From: Centropus unirufus
Lineage: Eukaryota > Chordata > Aves > Cuculiformes > Centropidae
Length of the DNA: 64,000 bases
Assembly (NCBI GenBank): GCA_013397695.1
Contig: VYZI01000135.1
Span: 489,397-553,396, forward strand
Reading direction: 5' to 3'
Position numbers and translations under genes: made by a program. The notes beneath the pieces were generated by a model. The model made no database searches, was not told where the DNA came from, and saw only the letters and a program-made list of their open reading frames with translations. Positions 1-12,465 of the stretch are shown here, piece by piece (position 1 is the stretch's first letter; every line of letters starts with the position of its first letter).

Positions 1-763
1 CATGAATATTCTTCTGCTTATCCACATTACTTTGAGGTCAGACAACTGCAATGCATTCTACTTGCAGCTGTTCCTAGAGGGAATTTAAAAGAGTGAGCTA
101 TCCCACTTATCAAAGGCAGGGAACATTTAACACCACTGCATCACAAACCATAGCAATTCCCTATATTCTCCTGGGTAGAATTCAATGTAACCTTTATAAA
201 CCTAAATGGTTTGACCTTTATAAACCTAAATGGTCTGGCCCAGCTTATTAGCATTTTCTTTCCATGCAATGCTCCACAGCTGTAATTGGGAAAGGTACAA
301 ACTGAAAATGTTTGGGGATAATGCTTTGATTGTGCAGAAGCTAGGATTCTTGCTGCAAATTCTTCCAAGAATATCAAATTTGAGGGGGTCATTCTGGAAA
401 GGAGTTTAACAAGTTGATAGATTCTTCATCAGTATGGAATAACACACTGTGAAAACACATTTCTTCCTCACTTTGCCTGGTGCTGGTAAGAAATTTCATT
501 TGACTTTGATTGAATTCAGACCGTTAGACCATTGGTGCAACAATTAATTCAGAAGAGTATAATTTAGTTGCAACACTGGAAGGGCAGCTATATAAACACT
601 ATCCTGCTGTCCTCAAGCCTGAACTGCAAAGGCAGCCAGCCTCAAAACCTGTGTAGTTCCTAATAGATCCTAAGAGGACCTGTTTCCCAGACTTTGTAGT
701 GGTGTTAGTATGCCTGGGGCAATGGGCAGTGACAATAAACTCAACTGCTGAGAAACTCTGGTT
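1..763. other. Non-coding stretch, no gene seen
   Basis: No open frame here resembles a known protein. The longest frames are on the minus strand and are short; one of them (141-392) contains an eight-residue repeat only because it reads through the tandem duplication at 191-238. No RNA gene or transposon end is recognisable. Confidence 0.6.
191..238. repeat. 24-bp tandem duplication, two copies
   Basis: Two adjacent 24-bp units, 191-214 and 215-238, each begin cctttataaa and continue cctaaatggt. They differ only near the end of the unit (ttga against ctgg). The near-identity points to a fairly recent duplication, probably by replication slippage. Each unit contains a TATA-like tataaa, but no gene start lies downstream, so a promoter role is not supported. 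Confidence 0.9.
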
Positions 764-787
764 CCCCCCCCACCTCCCTCCACCCCC
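764..787 (-). repeat. C-run tract; G-quadruplex-capable on the minus strand
   Basis: The plus strand has C runs of 8 (764-771), 3 (776-778) and 5 (783-787) separated by very short spacers. On the minus strand the 8-base run can supply two G triplets, which gives four G runs with short loops, the usual G-quadruplex pattern. This is a sequence property only; no nearby gene suggests a regulatory role. Confidence 0.7.
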
Positions 788-3700
788 GGGCCTGGAATCC
801 TGGTTGTTAAAGAATGTTGTCTCTGTGCCTTGGTGGGGAGAGCATGTATAAATGCATGGCAGCAATGAGCAAAAAAAATAAATATCATTGGATGGCGATT
901 GTAGAAGCAAATAATTCAGTTGCTTAAAACAGTTCCATTAAAAAAGAAAGCTAATTCTTCCATTTCATAAGTGTCAAAAATTAGAAATCTATAACTATTG
1001 AGTTTTAAATAAAATTTATCTAGACTTGCCCACCAGGAAGCATCATTGTTTTCTGCCATCCTCACTGATCACTTCCTTCTGAAGCTGGATGCTCACATAA
1101 TCTAGTGCATCAGTCACAGCATGGAAGGTTGTGGCATATAAAAGGAGGACAGAGCAAAGAAGATTCAAGAATTGTAAAGTTACATCAGGGTGGTTTCTCA
1201 CTATATATAAGTTCTCATAAGAGAGAGCAGCATAAAGTGAAGGTACAGCCTGCTTCATATGTAATAGTTAGGAAAGGATATACATTATAGTACAACTGAT
1301 TTTATCACCCTTTACATGGGCTCAGTGTAGGCTTGAAAGTAGAGACTCTCAGTTATAGGGAAGCATAGGAAAAAAGTTATCTGAGATCTGGAAATCTGGT
1401 TAGGGAGGTTTGCTGGGACTGTCAGACTCAGTGCCGTGTCCAGTGTGTTTACGATAGTGCTTTGTAAAGTAGACTGCCATAAATTAGAAAAGGGAGGGAA
1501 AAGGTAAAAGTATTATCTGAATAAAATTGCTAATCCTACAGGATTGCTGTTTTGCTGCTGGGTATTAAAGGTCTTTGACCTACATAGTAAAAGCCCATGT
1601 GCCTAAACAAAAGAAAAATTGCACAAAGCTTTCAAGTTACTCAAGTTTATCTGAGTAGCAACAACTCCTGAAGGAATGACAGAAATGTTTTTTTTCCTTC
1701 CTCCCTTCCCTGTTTATAGCTCTGACCTGCACTTCTTCAGCACTTCAAACAAAGCAGAAACTCTGTATATGGTCAGCCTGGGTTTTGTTATTGTGTGTTT
1801 CTTGTGTGACAGCAGAATCTTCTCAGATTGCTCTTATCTGTGTTGGCTTGAAGAGATGTTAAACCTCAGAACCCTAAGATCCCACGCACCACCAGAGCAA
1901 CTATCATAGCCCACATTGGACTCCCAAGACATAAACAAATCTTCCAGTGTCAAAAGGTAATAAAATACAGAAAATTTTAAGATCTTCTAATAGTTTTGTA
2001 GTGACCATCTTCTCTCTGAAGTGTCCTAGATAGTAATCCTCTGAAAGGCACAATATCAAGAAAGAAGTATCATATGACAATCCTTAAACTGCTTTGTAAC
2101 AATATCATTTTTAACAGTGCATGTCAGTTCTAGTGCAATTTCCCTTGCCTATTATACCAGACATGTCTGGAAGTGTGTTCTTATATATTAAGCATAGTAC
2201 TGTTTCACAGTATTGATGGGTACACAGAGAGTGAAGGTTTTAAGTCAGTGGCTTGAATAAACGGAAAAAATTACCATGGACCAAATACCTGTCTGTACTG
2301 AGCACCCAGGGTCTGTGTTACACAGACAAACTCAAGGCTCAACTAATGTAAAGCCCTGTCTCTTCTGCCATCATTTTCCTCTCACCTAGTAAGCTGTCAT
2401 CACTCTTCAGGTAGAGGGCTGGATTCAATCTCTTGTTAAGCACCTAAAATGCAGACCATACTTCTCGGTAGTTCCTCTGTAGTCAAAGGAAGAAGCTCCA
2501 AGGTCATTTCAGTCCTTGTAAACATTTAATCACCCTCATGAGATGCCCTCTTAAGACCAGAGAGGAAACCTAGGAAAACTCTACACAGATACCTGGCCTG
2601 TTGATTGCATGATTGCACCAGTCAGTGAGATCTCTGACGTCTTGGGCTCTGTCACCACGGAAAATCTCTGTTATTGCTGTAGCAGCAATGTTACAGAAAG
2701 GCATCAGGATCCCTATAGTTTCAGATAAAAACACCCACACAAGTCCTTGCTTCAATAGTTTAGAACAATAGTTCAGAACAAGGAGGAAAACCCACCAAAC
2801 AAGTACACTATCTGCCTGGGAGAGGAAAGTAATAGTCCTTATGACCAAAATGTTTCCTGGTGTGGCATATTTGTGAACTGATACATCCCCATGTAGGCAA
2901 GGACACAGAAGGGTCTTACATACAAAGGCGATTATGGTACCCTTGCCATTTGCTAACCATTTTTATTTTGGGTTTTTGTCAGTTCCCTGGTTACCTGAAA
3001 CTCAGTCTGCTGGAATACCACCAGTTGCTCCAGCAAGTACATGACTGTCAGCCTGTTTTAAGAGGAATGATGAATCTTCCTGCTGGCCCAAGGCTGGAGA
3101 GAGGCTTTAGTGCACTGCTCCACTGGCAAGGTAGCATCTGTTCCTTCTGCTCTGAAGGGCTCATCACTCATCTCCCAACAACCCTCCCAATCCTAACACC
3201 CAGATCTGGGGGTGCAGGAATTCCTGTCAGGTAGCAGGCTTTGCTTTGCTCCTGGCTATTCGCTGCACAGTATGAGGACCTGAGACTTGCCTTTCCCCAT
3301 TGATCTTTGTGAGGCCTTCTGTCTTGCAGGAACACTTTGGGGAAAAGAAGTGTTGCTTTTCGAGTGTGACTCTGGGCTTGAAGTGTGAGCACCTCTAACC
3401 TTCCTTCCTTCATTCTTCTCTTCTCTGTTTTACCTGAAAAACAGATTTCTGTAAATATCAGGTAACACTTTGATTTTCATTTCACTGATGTAGCTGCATT
3501 AGGATCAGAATCAGGCCTACCAGCTTTTTTTTAAGAAGAATTAAATATATATTTCTCCTCCATCATGAAACTTCCTTGAGGAGATTTTGTTATGTTACAA
3601 TCCAAGTCCTGCTATTTGGCACAGCAAGTAATTATTGTACAGTTACTGATTTTCTGACTTACCCCTTTGCAGATCAGTTCTGCTTCTTCAGATTCATTAC

Positions 3701-6700
3701 AAGCCTCAAGGAGCTGAGCAGAAAAACAGCATGTGCCACCTTCACATGTCAGATAGTAAAGCTTAGTCATGCAGCTTAAAATAAAGTAAGCAAGGGGCAG
3801 ATGGCAAAAAGGACAAAATGTGGCTTATTTAATCTGCCTGTGTTTGCAAGGAAGTAATTGTCTTCTAGGCTCCAGAAAACTGAGTGCTACCAGAAGACAA
3901 ACAATGAAGCTTCTCTTTCCAGGGCACATATGACATTATTTGTATAGTTTCAACAGGAGCCTGCAGTTAATTCAGGGCTTTCAATAAAATTTACATTCAC
4001 CATATGTAGAGGATAAAACACCTTGAATCGGGAAGCTGAACTGACCTGCTTCCCCTCCCCTATGTGATCAGTTCACCCGGAGAAACTGTAATCCTCTTTT
4101 GAGCCCATACAGTAAAAATGTCTTTAACAAAACAGCCTTTCCAACATAAAACTATTACGTGAGGAAACAAGGCACTAAGTGGTACAATAACTTGAAAAAT
4201 ATAATACTGTCAGGAACAATGACTATAGACTTGACAGTTTCCATCAAACTGCTACCAATTTAAAGCTTTTAGTAAGTGCAGTCATTAATGTATGCAGAGC
4301 TGTTAAGCAGTGAGTCAGAGTAACTTAGCTACCATTTGTTTTGTACTGATGAACCATGAAAGAACAGCTCAAATGCTGGAAATACAGTTGCTGATTAGGT
4401 ATTTAATTTTGCAAGTATCCTTGAAATTCTATTCAGTTACTTTTAAAGTATGAGTGTCTACAGTACAGTTCTGCACGGGGTGAAAGTATCTCATTCTTGC
4501 CTCAGACAAATGGGAAACATTTTAAACCTACTAAACTTACCACGTCACGTGTGAGAGGACCAACTTCTGAGCAAAAACAAGGACAGAGAAATCTTGAATC
4601 AATCTGTGTGTAAGAAAAACTCATACCTTATAGACGCTCTGAAAAGTTTTAGCTTTTATTACTTGATATTTTTAACTAGGAAGCACCTCCTGAGGATGCC
4701 AAAGCCATCAATGTGCTATGTTTAAAATCCTCTGCAGAGACAGAGAGGACCTGGTTGACTCTTTAAGGTGCTGAATATGTTCAGACCTGCTTGACAAATG
4801 ACAGCTGCAAGACATGGATGAATGGAAAATACGGAACATGCAAATGTGATGACGCCTTCATTTTGTGTCTCCATATTTCCAAACTTGAGCTCTAGTACTT
4901 TCCAGGAGCCTTTACAAAACAGAGATGGAGTTGCACAGAAGACAGCTGCAGTCACTAAGGGGAGGGAGCATTGGTTTTATGAGGAGAGACAGGAGCTGAA
5001 ATTCTTGAAGAGGAAATGGTTGGTAGAGAGGGAAAGCACTCCAGGAGCATAAAATCAAGAAGGCAGATGAGGTGAGAGCAGCTTTTTCATCCACCAGTGA
5101 TGCAGGAACTCAGTAACACTAGTAGCAGATCAGTTTAAAATACAAAAAAAAAGGGAAGCAATAGAGAAGCTTTTGGGCAGGTAGCTTCAGATGGTTCAAA
5201 GAAAAAGTGGGCAAATTTGTAGATAAATAGCTATAATGATAAAGGGAATAAATGGACTTTGCCTCTGGAATGTCTAATCAAGTGACTGCAGAGAATGGAT
5301 TGGAGGCCAGGGCTGCTGCTGCCACTGAGGTAGAATACTTGCCCAAATAGACCACTGTTGTCGTCAGCTGGGCATTTCTTGTCTCCTACTCTTTTGGAAA
5401 CTCTAGAGGTAGTCCAGTCTGGGTATTGTTAGTGCTGGCCATAAATATTGGTATTTGTATAAGCAGACTTTTAATCCTGGATCTCACTTAATTGTCTTCT
5501 AAAGCATTTACCTGACTCTGTTTTTGATGTCAATGTTCATCCAGTGGTTAAAGATCTACTTCTGGCACAAAAGTTTTGCAGAAGAACTCAGTATCTCCTT
5601 CCTTCTTAGCCTCCAGGAAGTAGGGAACTGCTTCATATCAGTTGGATTCTCTACTTATCTCTGTCTTGAAAAAAGACAGACATAAAAGAAAGAGCAGAGG
5701 TGCTCTTTCTCTTTCTTTTTTTTTTCCTATACCTACAGGATCAATTAGGAGTTGATAGACTTGAGAAGATGGAGTCACCTTCATTTCAGTCATCATATTG
5801 AGGCCAAATGCCAGAAAAGAGAACTAAGGCACACTCCTAGCAATCCTCAGAATTTTTTTTCTTAACTGCTTTTTCAGAATAGCCTTTTGCACCACAGACA
5901 TAAACAAACACAGAAGGAAAGTCACCTGAAGGCAAAGAAAACGTAAACAGAAGCAAAATCCTAGGCAAGTGTAAGGATCTGACTTTTGGCCGTATTTGCT
6001 GTGCAGTTCTTGCATGACATGTCCAGCACTCCACGGATAGGCACAGAGACATCTGAGGCTGGTTGTTTTGAAGCTGGGAATTTCCAACCCATATATTTAA
6101 TTGCATGTCTTGAAAGTGTCCAAACTTTTTTTCCACCTATGTCAGCGAATGCTTTGCATTGACTTTGCTGAGTAGGGTAGAAGTGCTTCTGAAAAAAAAT
6201 ACCTTGGACACATATTATATACCTGCTCATTACTATTTCTCTGGAACTTGTACTAAAATAGAAATGTGCCTAATTTTATTGTGGCTGGTACAAATTGCCA
6301 GAATGCAATTTTCTAACCTGTGATATCACCAACACCATGAGTTGAAACAAAAATCCCACCAGTATAACAATGAACCATTTTTCCTGTAATGATTAAAAAT
6401 AAGGGCTTACTATTTCAAAACTGCCCAACAGTTTTGGTTACTGTAGGTGCCAAACTGACTTAAAATAAAAAATTGATGAGAACGTGGTCACAGGAATGAC
6501 TCTCACTGGAGGTTTTTCTGGTTGGAGACCACCACACCTATCAAGTTTGCACAGAAAACTCTAAAGATGACAGGCAGAGGTGATGATGGAAATCCAAAAC
6601 TGCTCCTTAAAATTCCCTTCCTCTTCACATTTAAAAGTTCCTTTAATCACCACCCTTAGTTTGGTCTTCCAATTTGTCCTGAATGCTGCACCTCCTGGCC

Positions 6701-9259
6701 TAATCTTCCTCCTGTCTTTCTATCTCCCTGTCTAATGTACTGGCTTGATTTCTAGAAATAGTTTTGAAGGCATTCATAATAACAGCTAAAATATTGTCAG
6801 TGACATGTGGAAATCTACATGTTTGTTTTAGATCAGACACATTTCCCTGGAGGTTATCTAAACCTTCTCAGGGTCTAGGAATTATCCTGGAAATCTAGTA
6901 AAAACAGATGCTACTACTTTAGAGTGTAACTATAGGGATGAGTAAATTCAAAGAAGGGTGCTAAGAGAAGTATGCTGTAACGTTTCAAAACCACCGACAA
7001 AATAAAAAAAAAATGGTGGCTAAGTTGGATGGACAGTTCAGTTCTGATTTTTTCAATAGCAGCTCATTTTTTCTTTTAAAAGGAACACATCACAAGTGCC
7101 AATGGGTCTTGTCATGACTTGCTGGAGCTCTCTGTACTTCACATTGCACAGAGATTTTATTTCAAAGATGGTGGTGTTTGCCAGGGTGTCATGAATAGTT
7201 GTTATCCTCCTAGACAGCAAGTTCCTACAAGTGCTATGTAATACAGCAAATTACTGCTATTTAACTTTAAAGTTACCTTACCCAGATTCCCTCCTCTATA
7301 GCTTTCCCAGTATTGAAAATAAGAGTAAAAGAACTGTTCAAAAAGCAAAAACAAAACCAGGGAAGTATTTGGGCTTATCTTTTTTTAATAGAGGCCCGAA
7401 GGAAAGGCATGTTCACCCTTCTGATAAAGAAAAGCGTGTTAATCTCACCTCAGACAGATTTTCCCAACTCCTCCCCTCTAAATTCAGGCACCTCTGTTAG
7501 TAATGTGGTGTCTGATTAGCAAAAGTATTTAGTAAGCTAATGTTCACTGTCCACAGCAGGAGGCTCAAACAGCTTGGCTGATGAGAAATGAACTGCCTGA
7601 AGCTAGCTTTTAATGGCAACTAATTTCCCATATTTGATACTCAGCTCAGCCAACTAATATCTAGTTCAACCGTGACAAGACAATCACAGTTCCTTTTGAA
7701 AATCCTTTAATCTGGGATGCAAACCAGTGTGCTCAAGGCTATAATGAACTTCTGAGATTATATTGGCTATTTTAGAAAGAGGTATATTTTCTCTTTCCTT
7801 TTTTTCTTGTCTGTCTTGGAAAGGCTTAAGACACATACTTTCACAGTTTCTTGCTTTTATGCATTTTGCCTAGTGCACAGAGATAATCTCCTCCTGAAAG
7901 TGACTGGTGAAAAAAGTTTTAAAAGGTCAACTAAAAAGTTTTCCCTTCAGATAACTCATAGGATGTGGCTGTTCTTAACAGCACAACATCACAAGAAGCT
8001 TTTAAATCAATTGATCTTGTTATTCCAAATGTGTTTTAAATATCTAACACGGTTTATACTGCACTGGCTTGGGTTTTAACAAATGTCATTACTCTCTGTT
8101 ACTCTATCTCATTAAACGGTGAATTTTTAAATACAATGCTTAACCTAGTTAGATATTATTGTCATGATACATACAGATATCCTGAAAAAAGTAATTTTTT
8201 TTTTTGTTCTGATTAGTCCCTTGGTTGTTTTCTTTTTTTAACTCTTATTCTGTATTGTTTGGCATGGTGGGATTTTATTTCTTAGGAAGCATCAAATTTT
8301 TGGTAAAGAAAGATTTTTTTTCTGTTTCTTTCCAAAATGGTTCCTGGATATAACGATATAGAATGTATTGTTGTAGGTATGTAAAAGAAATGTGTGCCTG
8401 TACATAGATAGACACAAATAGAGCAATTAAAAATCAGTCTTGTCCACAAACATACTTTTTCTCTTCAAGTAGCGTGCATAGTCTTTACCTTCCATGGAGT
8501 AAGCAAAGCATGCTTAGAAATATTTTGGGTTTAGACCAAACTAAAAATCTGCATTACAAAGACACTCATTCCAGGACAGAGGAAAGTCTTTGATTCTTCT
8601 ATAAGTTACCTGAAAACCCTAGGTTGTTCTATGCAGTATGACTAGTACTACACAGGACCATACATCCTGCTGTCAAGCCCCCACCAATGGCCAGAGCAAG
8701 CAACTGTAAAGCTGTATGGGATAATTGCTGGCTATTCATTTCAGAGAATTATCAGATTGACAAAGCCACGCTAGTGCATTTTCTCAGTCTTTTTGAAATA
8801 TGATGCAGTCATGGCTGGCTAATTGGAAAAGATGTTTCCTATCATACAGTATACTTTGAAATTAACAGACTGTCACTTGCTGATCTGTTGCAGATCACTT
8901 CATTATTATTCCCACAAAATTTAAAAATAAAATATTTATTTTTCTCCATCGTACTGTGCAAAGCAGGTCAAAAATATAACATGACATAGGCAAAACTTGT
9001 AAGAGTTGCTTTGGCTATTTACCAAGCTGTCATATTTATCTTTTCAGTGGCATTTCCCATATTGGGAAACATGACAAATGCTGTAGACAGTGTTATTGTT
9101 GTGGGAGGCAGTTATCCCATGTTTAATGATGCTAACTATAGATTATTCATTTTTCAGAAATGGTCTATGTGTATGTCGTGCTCAAGCAAAAGCCCTCCGA
9201 TATGTATTAACTTACAATTAATTCATGCCACCTGAACATATCTCTGTGCTGAGGAAATC
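788..9259. other. Long non-coding stretch, no gene seen
   Basis: AT-rich DNA with scattered short T and A runs. The longest open frames (2860-3234 on plus, 5837-6136 on minus) have no recognisable domain and lack codon-level structure, so I treat them as chance. A small perfect hairpin is at 5687-5710: arms agaaagagca and tgctctttct with loop gagg, running into a pyrimidine tract that ends near 5729. No transposon end or RNA gene was recognised. Confidence 0.6.
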
Positions 9260-10392
9260 CTGCAGGTGATATCTTGGACAATCTTCTCCGCAACTCTCTC
9301 TGGGAGAAAGTGGCTGCTCAGGGCTTGGGCAGGCATGCACTTCACTGGGTAAAAACTGACTGGATGGCTGGGTCCAAAGAGTTATGGAGTTAAATCCAGT
9401 TAGCAGCCAGTCACAAAGAGTGTTACTCAGGGCACACTGCTGGCGGCAGTTCTGTTTAATATCTTTTTCAATAACATGAGTGAGGTGATTGAGTCCACCC
9501 CCAGTAATTTTGCAGACAACACCAAGTTGTGCGGGAATATTGATCTGCTTGAGGGAGGGAAGGAGGGCTCCATAGAGGGATCTGGACAGGCTGGGTCAGC
9601 GGGCCAAGGCCACCTGTGTGGGGTTGAACAAGGCCAAGTGCCAGGTCCTGCACTTGGGACGCAACAACCCCATGCAACAGTACAGGCCTGGAGACAAATG
9701 GCTAGAAAGCTGCCCAGTGGAAAAGGACCTGGAGGGTCTGGTCAGCAGCCAGGTGAATATGAGTCAGCAGTGTGCCCCAGTGGCCAAGAAAACCAGTGAC
9801 ATCCTGGCTTTTATCTGAAATGGTGTGGCCAGCAGTAGGGAATGGGTTGTGCTCTTGGCACTTGTGAGACCACTCCTCAAATACTGTGTTTGGTTTTGGG
9901 CCCCTCACTACAAGAAGGACATTGAGGATCGGGAACACATCCAGGAAAGGGCTACAAAGCTAATGGTCTGGAGCACAAGTCTGATGAAGAGCAGCTGAGG
10001 GAACTGGGGCTGTTCTGTCTGGAGTAGAGAAGGCTGAGGGAAGACTGTATTGCTGTATTGTTCTTTACAACTACCCTAAAGGATGTTGTAGTGAGGTGCG
10101 TGTTGGTCTCTTCTCGCAAGTAGCAAGTGATAGAATGAGAGGAAATGGCCTCAAGTTGCAGTCAGGGGGTTTAGAATAGACATTAGGAAATATTACTCCA
10201 GCAAAAGTGTTGTCAAATTTGGAACAGGGTACCCAGAGAAGTGGTTGAGTCACCATCCCTGGGGGTATTTAAAATATATGTAGAAGCGGTGCTTAGGGAT
10301 GTGGTTTAGTGGTGGACTTGCAATGTTAGGTTTACCGTTGGACTTGATGATCTTAAAGGTCTTTTCCAACCTAAACAATTCTGTGATTCTGT
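9260..10392 (+). mobile_element. CR1 LINE, 5'-truncated: reverse transcriptase end plus 3' tail
   Basis: This is the 3' part of a CR1 non-LTR retrotransposon. Near 9343-9475 the DNA encodes decayed reverse transcriptase text. At 9509-9520 the polymerase FADD box reads FADN, followed by TKLCG. From 9618, in a different frame, comes the characteristic C-terminal stretch with KAKCQVLHLGRNNP, then text like RPLLKYCV and HYKKDIE. The 3' untranslated tail ends with ggtcttttccaacctaaac and attctgtgattctgt at 10392. The change of frame between 9476 and 9618 and the loss of one catalytic aspartate show a dead copy. Truncation at the 5' end is normal for CR1, which copies its RNA from the 3' end. The left edge is uncertain by tens of bases, and I could not define target-site duplications. 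The tail matches the copy at 55276-55557. Confidence 0.93.
9476..9818 (+). pseudogene. CR1 ORF2 reverse transcriptase remnant, frameshifted
   Basis: This is the protein-coding relic inside the CR1 copy. The first frame (from 9476) carries MSEVIESTPSNFADNTKLCG, which aligns with the reverse transcriptase catalytic region of CR1. A second frame (from 9618) carries GLNKAKCQVLHLGRNNP and later KKTSDILAFI, the usual region after the polymerase palm. The two frames are not continuous. The catalytic FADD motif has its second aspartate replaced by asparagine. The start codons are fortuitous; the real ORF2 would begin several kilobases upstream in an intact element. No function is expected. Confidence 0.88.
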
Positions 10393-11879
10393 AGAGGATT
10401 TTCTGGTTATAGAGTCAAGTGTTAGAAAATGAGGAGAAATGAGATTAGGACATCAGGGACTAGGAAAGAAGGATTAGGAGAATGAGGGGCTATCCATGAA
10501 ATCCTAACCAGAACACTTGTGAAACACTGTAGCCTGTACTTGCATGATCACGTTTTTTTTCCAAAGGTCTCTTGACTCACTCGGTTCATGGATGGAAGGA
10601 TGCAGAAATAATGTGTTACATCTGTGTGGGAAAAGGCTTATTACCTGCAGGCCTTTGACTTTCTTTGTGGTTGCTGTTAGGATATACTCAGTGCTTGAGG
10701 CAGGATATCATGAGAACAGAAAGGTGATGGTTTCCTGGGAAGGCAGCTTAGAAAACCCCTGGATTGGTTCTTTCACAGGTGGACAATTATTGCCCACTCC
10801 TCCATTTGAAAGTGCTTACCTTAGATTAGGGTTTTGCTGTAAAAAGTGCCAGGCACTCATAACTGCAGTGAAGTTCTTGAGTGTATACAGCTACATTGTG
10901 CTAAGTACTCTAAAATTTAATTCCTAGACATCCTAAAGCAGACATCTAAAACTAATGGGCCTGTTTTTACAGTTTTCATCTGAATCACTTTAAGCATTAG
11001 TTCCTCACTAGTCAGATGAGATAGTTATACCTCTCTCTGTCATCAGGTTGTTACATAGGTAAAGTAATCAAAGATTTTGAACCAGTTAGTTGCTACAGTG
11101 ATGAGTGCTATAAGAAAAAACCTTGAAGTAAAATGCTGGCTCTGTATTCAGCACCAGGACTGGATGCGTTTTATTGGAAAGGGTCTGGGGCCATATGTAG
11201 AATGATAGAAATAGAACCAAAATGATCCAGCATACAGTGGGCACAGTCCTGTCTGCATGCCCAGAGAAACCAGCGGTGAGCTTCAGTACCAGAACGAGTG
11301 AAGTCAAGTCTGCTGCAGTTTTGTTTTCTGTGTCCAAGCCAGGGTAAAGGCTCGCTGAAGAATATTTCTATAGATATAACACTGAGACTATTAATTCTCT
11401 CCTGTCTTTTTTTTTACAGCTAATAGTGAATGAGTCCACACTAAAGTTTTTCTTCTAAAGGAGGCAGTGAATGGGTGTCCAGCTGCCCATTTCCACAGGC
11501 TGTGAGGTCTCGGTCATCTTTGGACAATTTTGGTTGAAACTGGCCAGTGCATTCAGCACATCATGACCATCAAAGCCTTGCTGTCAAGGCAAGACAGGCT
11601 AAAAATAATTTATGGTAGTACATGATAAATTTATTCAGGGTGACAACCTTGAATTTTCATATTGGTATAATAGGCAGGTTTTACATGCGATCCTGCTTTA
11701 GAAAGGGAACTGGAATATCTGCTATGTTAAATAGCCTTACAGACCCACTGCATGAACAAACAGTAAGGCTGAGATCTTCACGTGGGTGCCACAGAGTTGT
11801 ATCATGAGTCATAGAGGCCCTCAGATGGTAGGAAGTGAAGAGACCAGAGCCCATGCAAACTCTTTGGATCAATTTGGAT
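10393..11879. other. Non-coding stretch between two repeats, no gene seen
   Basis: The longest frame, 10544-10927 on plus (127 codons), has no recognisable domain and is not flanked by a convincing gene context. 11086-11337 on minus is likewise unremarkable. I see no transposon end and no RNA gene. Confidence 0.55.
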
Positions 11880-12465
11880 TTGCAAGCAAGTTGGCCAAGA
11901 GGTTGTGAAGCCAGGCAGAGACGAGAAGGTCTGCCAGATCTGCACCAGCAACTGATGGGGACTGCAGGCCTTGGGAATAGATGTGTCTGGGTGCCAACTG
12001 GACAGACTGGGGATCCAGGGACAGTTTTGGGGGCAGACAGAGTGTCTAGAGCCAGATAGTAGAGGGATTCTTATGTGTCTATATCGGTATATACATTTTG
12101 CAATAACGGGCTATCACCCTGATCAGCTAGAAAGGTGAACACGATGAGGCCATAGTCCTGTTCGTGTTGATCCATGTGGTCAGCAACAGGTATATATGTA
12201 TATATGTGTGTGTATGTATGGTGTGTACATTGACCTATTGGGAATACAGGCTCGACCCCACTTCCAGCTGGTCCAGGGGCTACAGAGCCACAGCAGCCTC
12301 CCCTTCTGCTGGGCTGCTGGGCATGACAACCCCTAACAGATGGGATCTTTTTGCTGGAAGTTTTCAAACCCATCTCCTAAACAACTAAGGAATGCTGCTC
12401 AGAACTATTAGATTTGCTTCCAGGATATAAGGACTTATGGCCTAATGGTTACAGAGCAGCTTGTG
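11880..12465. repeat. Possible old interspersed repeat, unclassified (LTR-like at best)
   Basis: This block is richer in G and C than its flanks and contains a short TATATATG/TGTGTATG run near 12190-12228. Its wording (phrases such as gggacagttttgggggcagac and the block around 12240-12300) gives the impression of a dispersed avian repeat, perhaps derived from an endogenous-retrovirus LTR or internal region. No TG...CA terminal pair, primer-binding site, target duplication or retroviral protein is visible, and there is no second copy in this window. The edges are guesses. It may simply be unique DNA. Confidence 0.25.
12190..12228. repeat. Imperfect TATATG / TGTA simple repeat
   Basis: A short alternating pyrimidine-purine run of tatatatgtatatatg followed by tgtgtgtatgtatgg. 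It is imperfect and short, and is probably a decayed microsatellite. Confidence 0.7.

Noticed and set aside
2570..2848. A 92-codon minus-strand frame with a hydrophobic start
   Set aside because: No recognised family, no splice or promoter context; hydrophobic runs arise easily in AT-rich DNA.
10544..10927. A 127-codon plus-strand frame after the first CR1
   Set aside because: No recognisable domain and no supporting gene structure.
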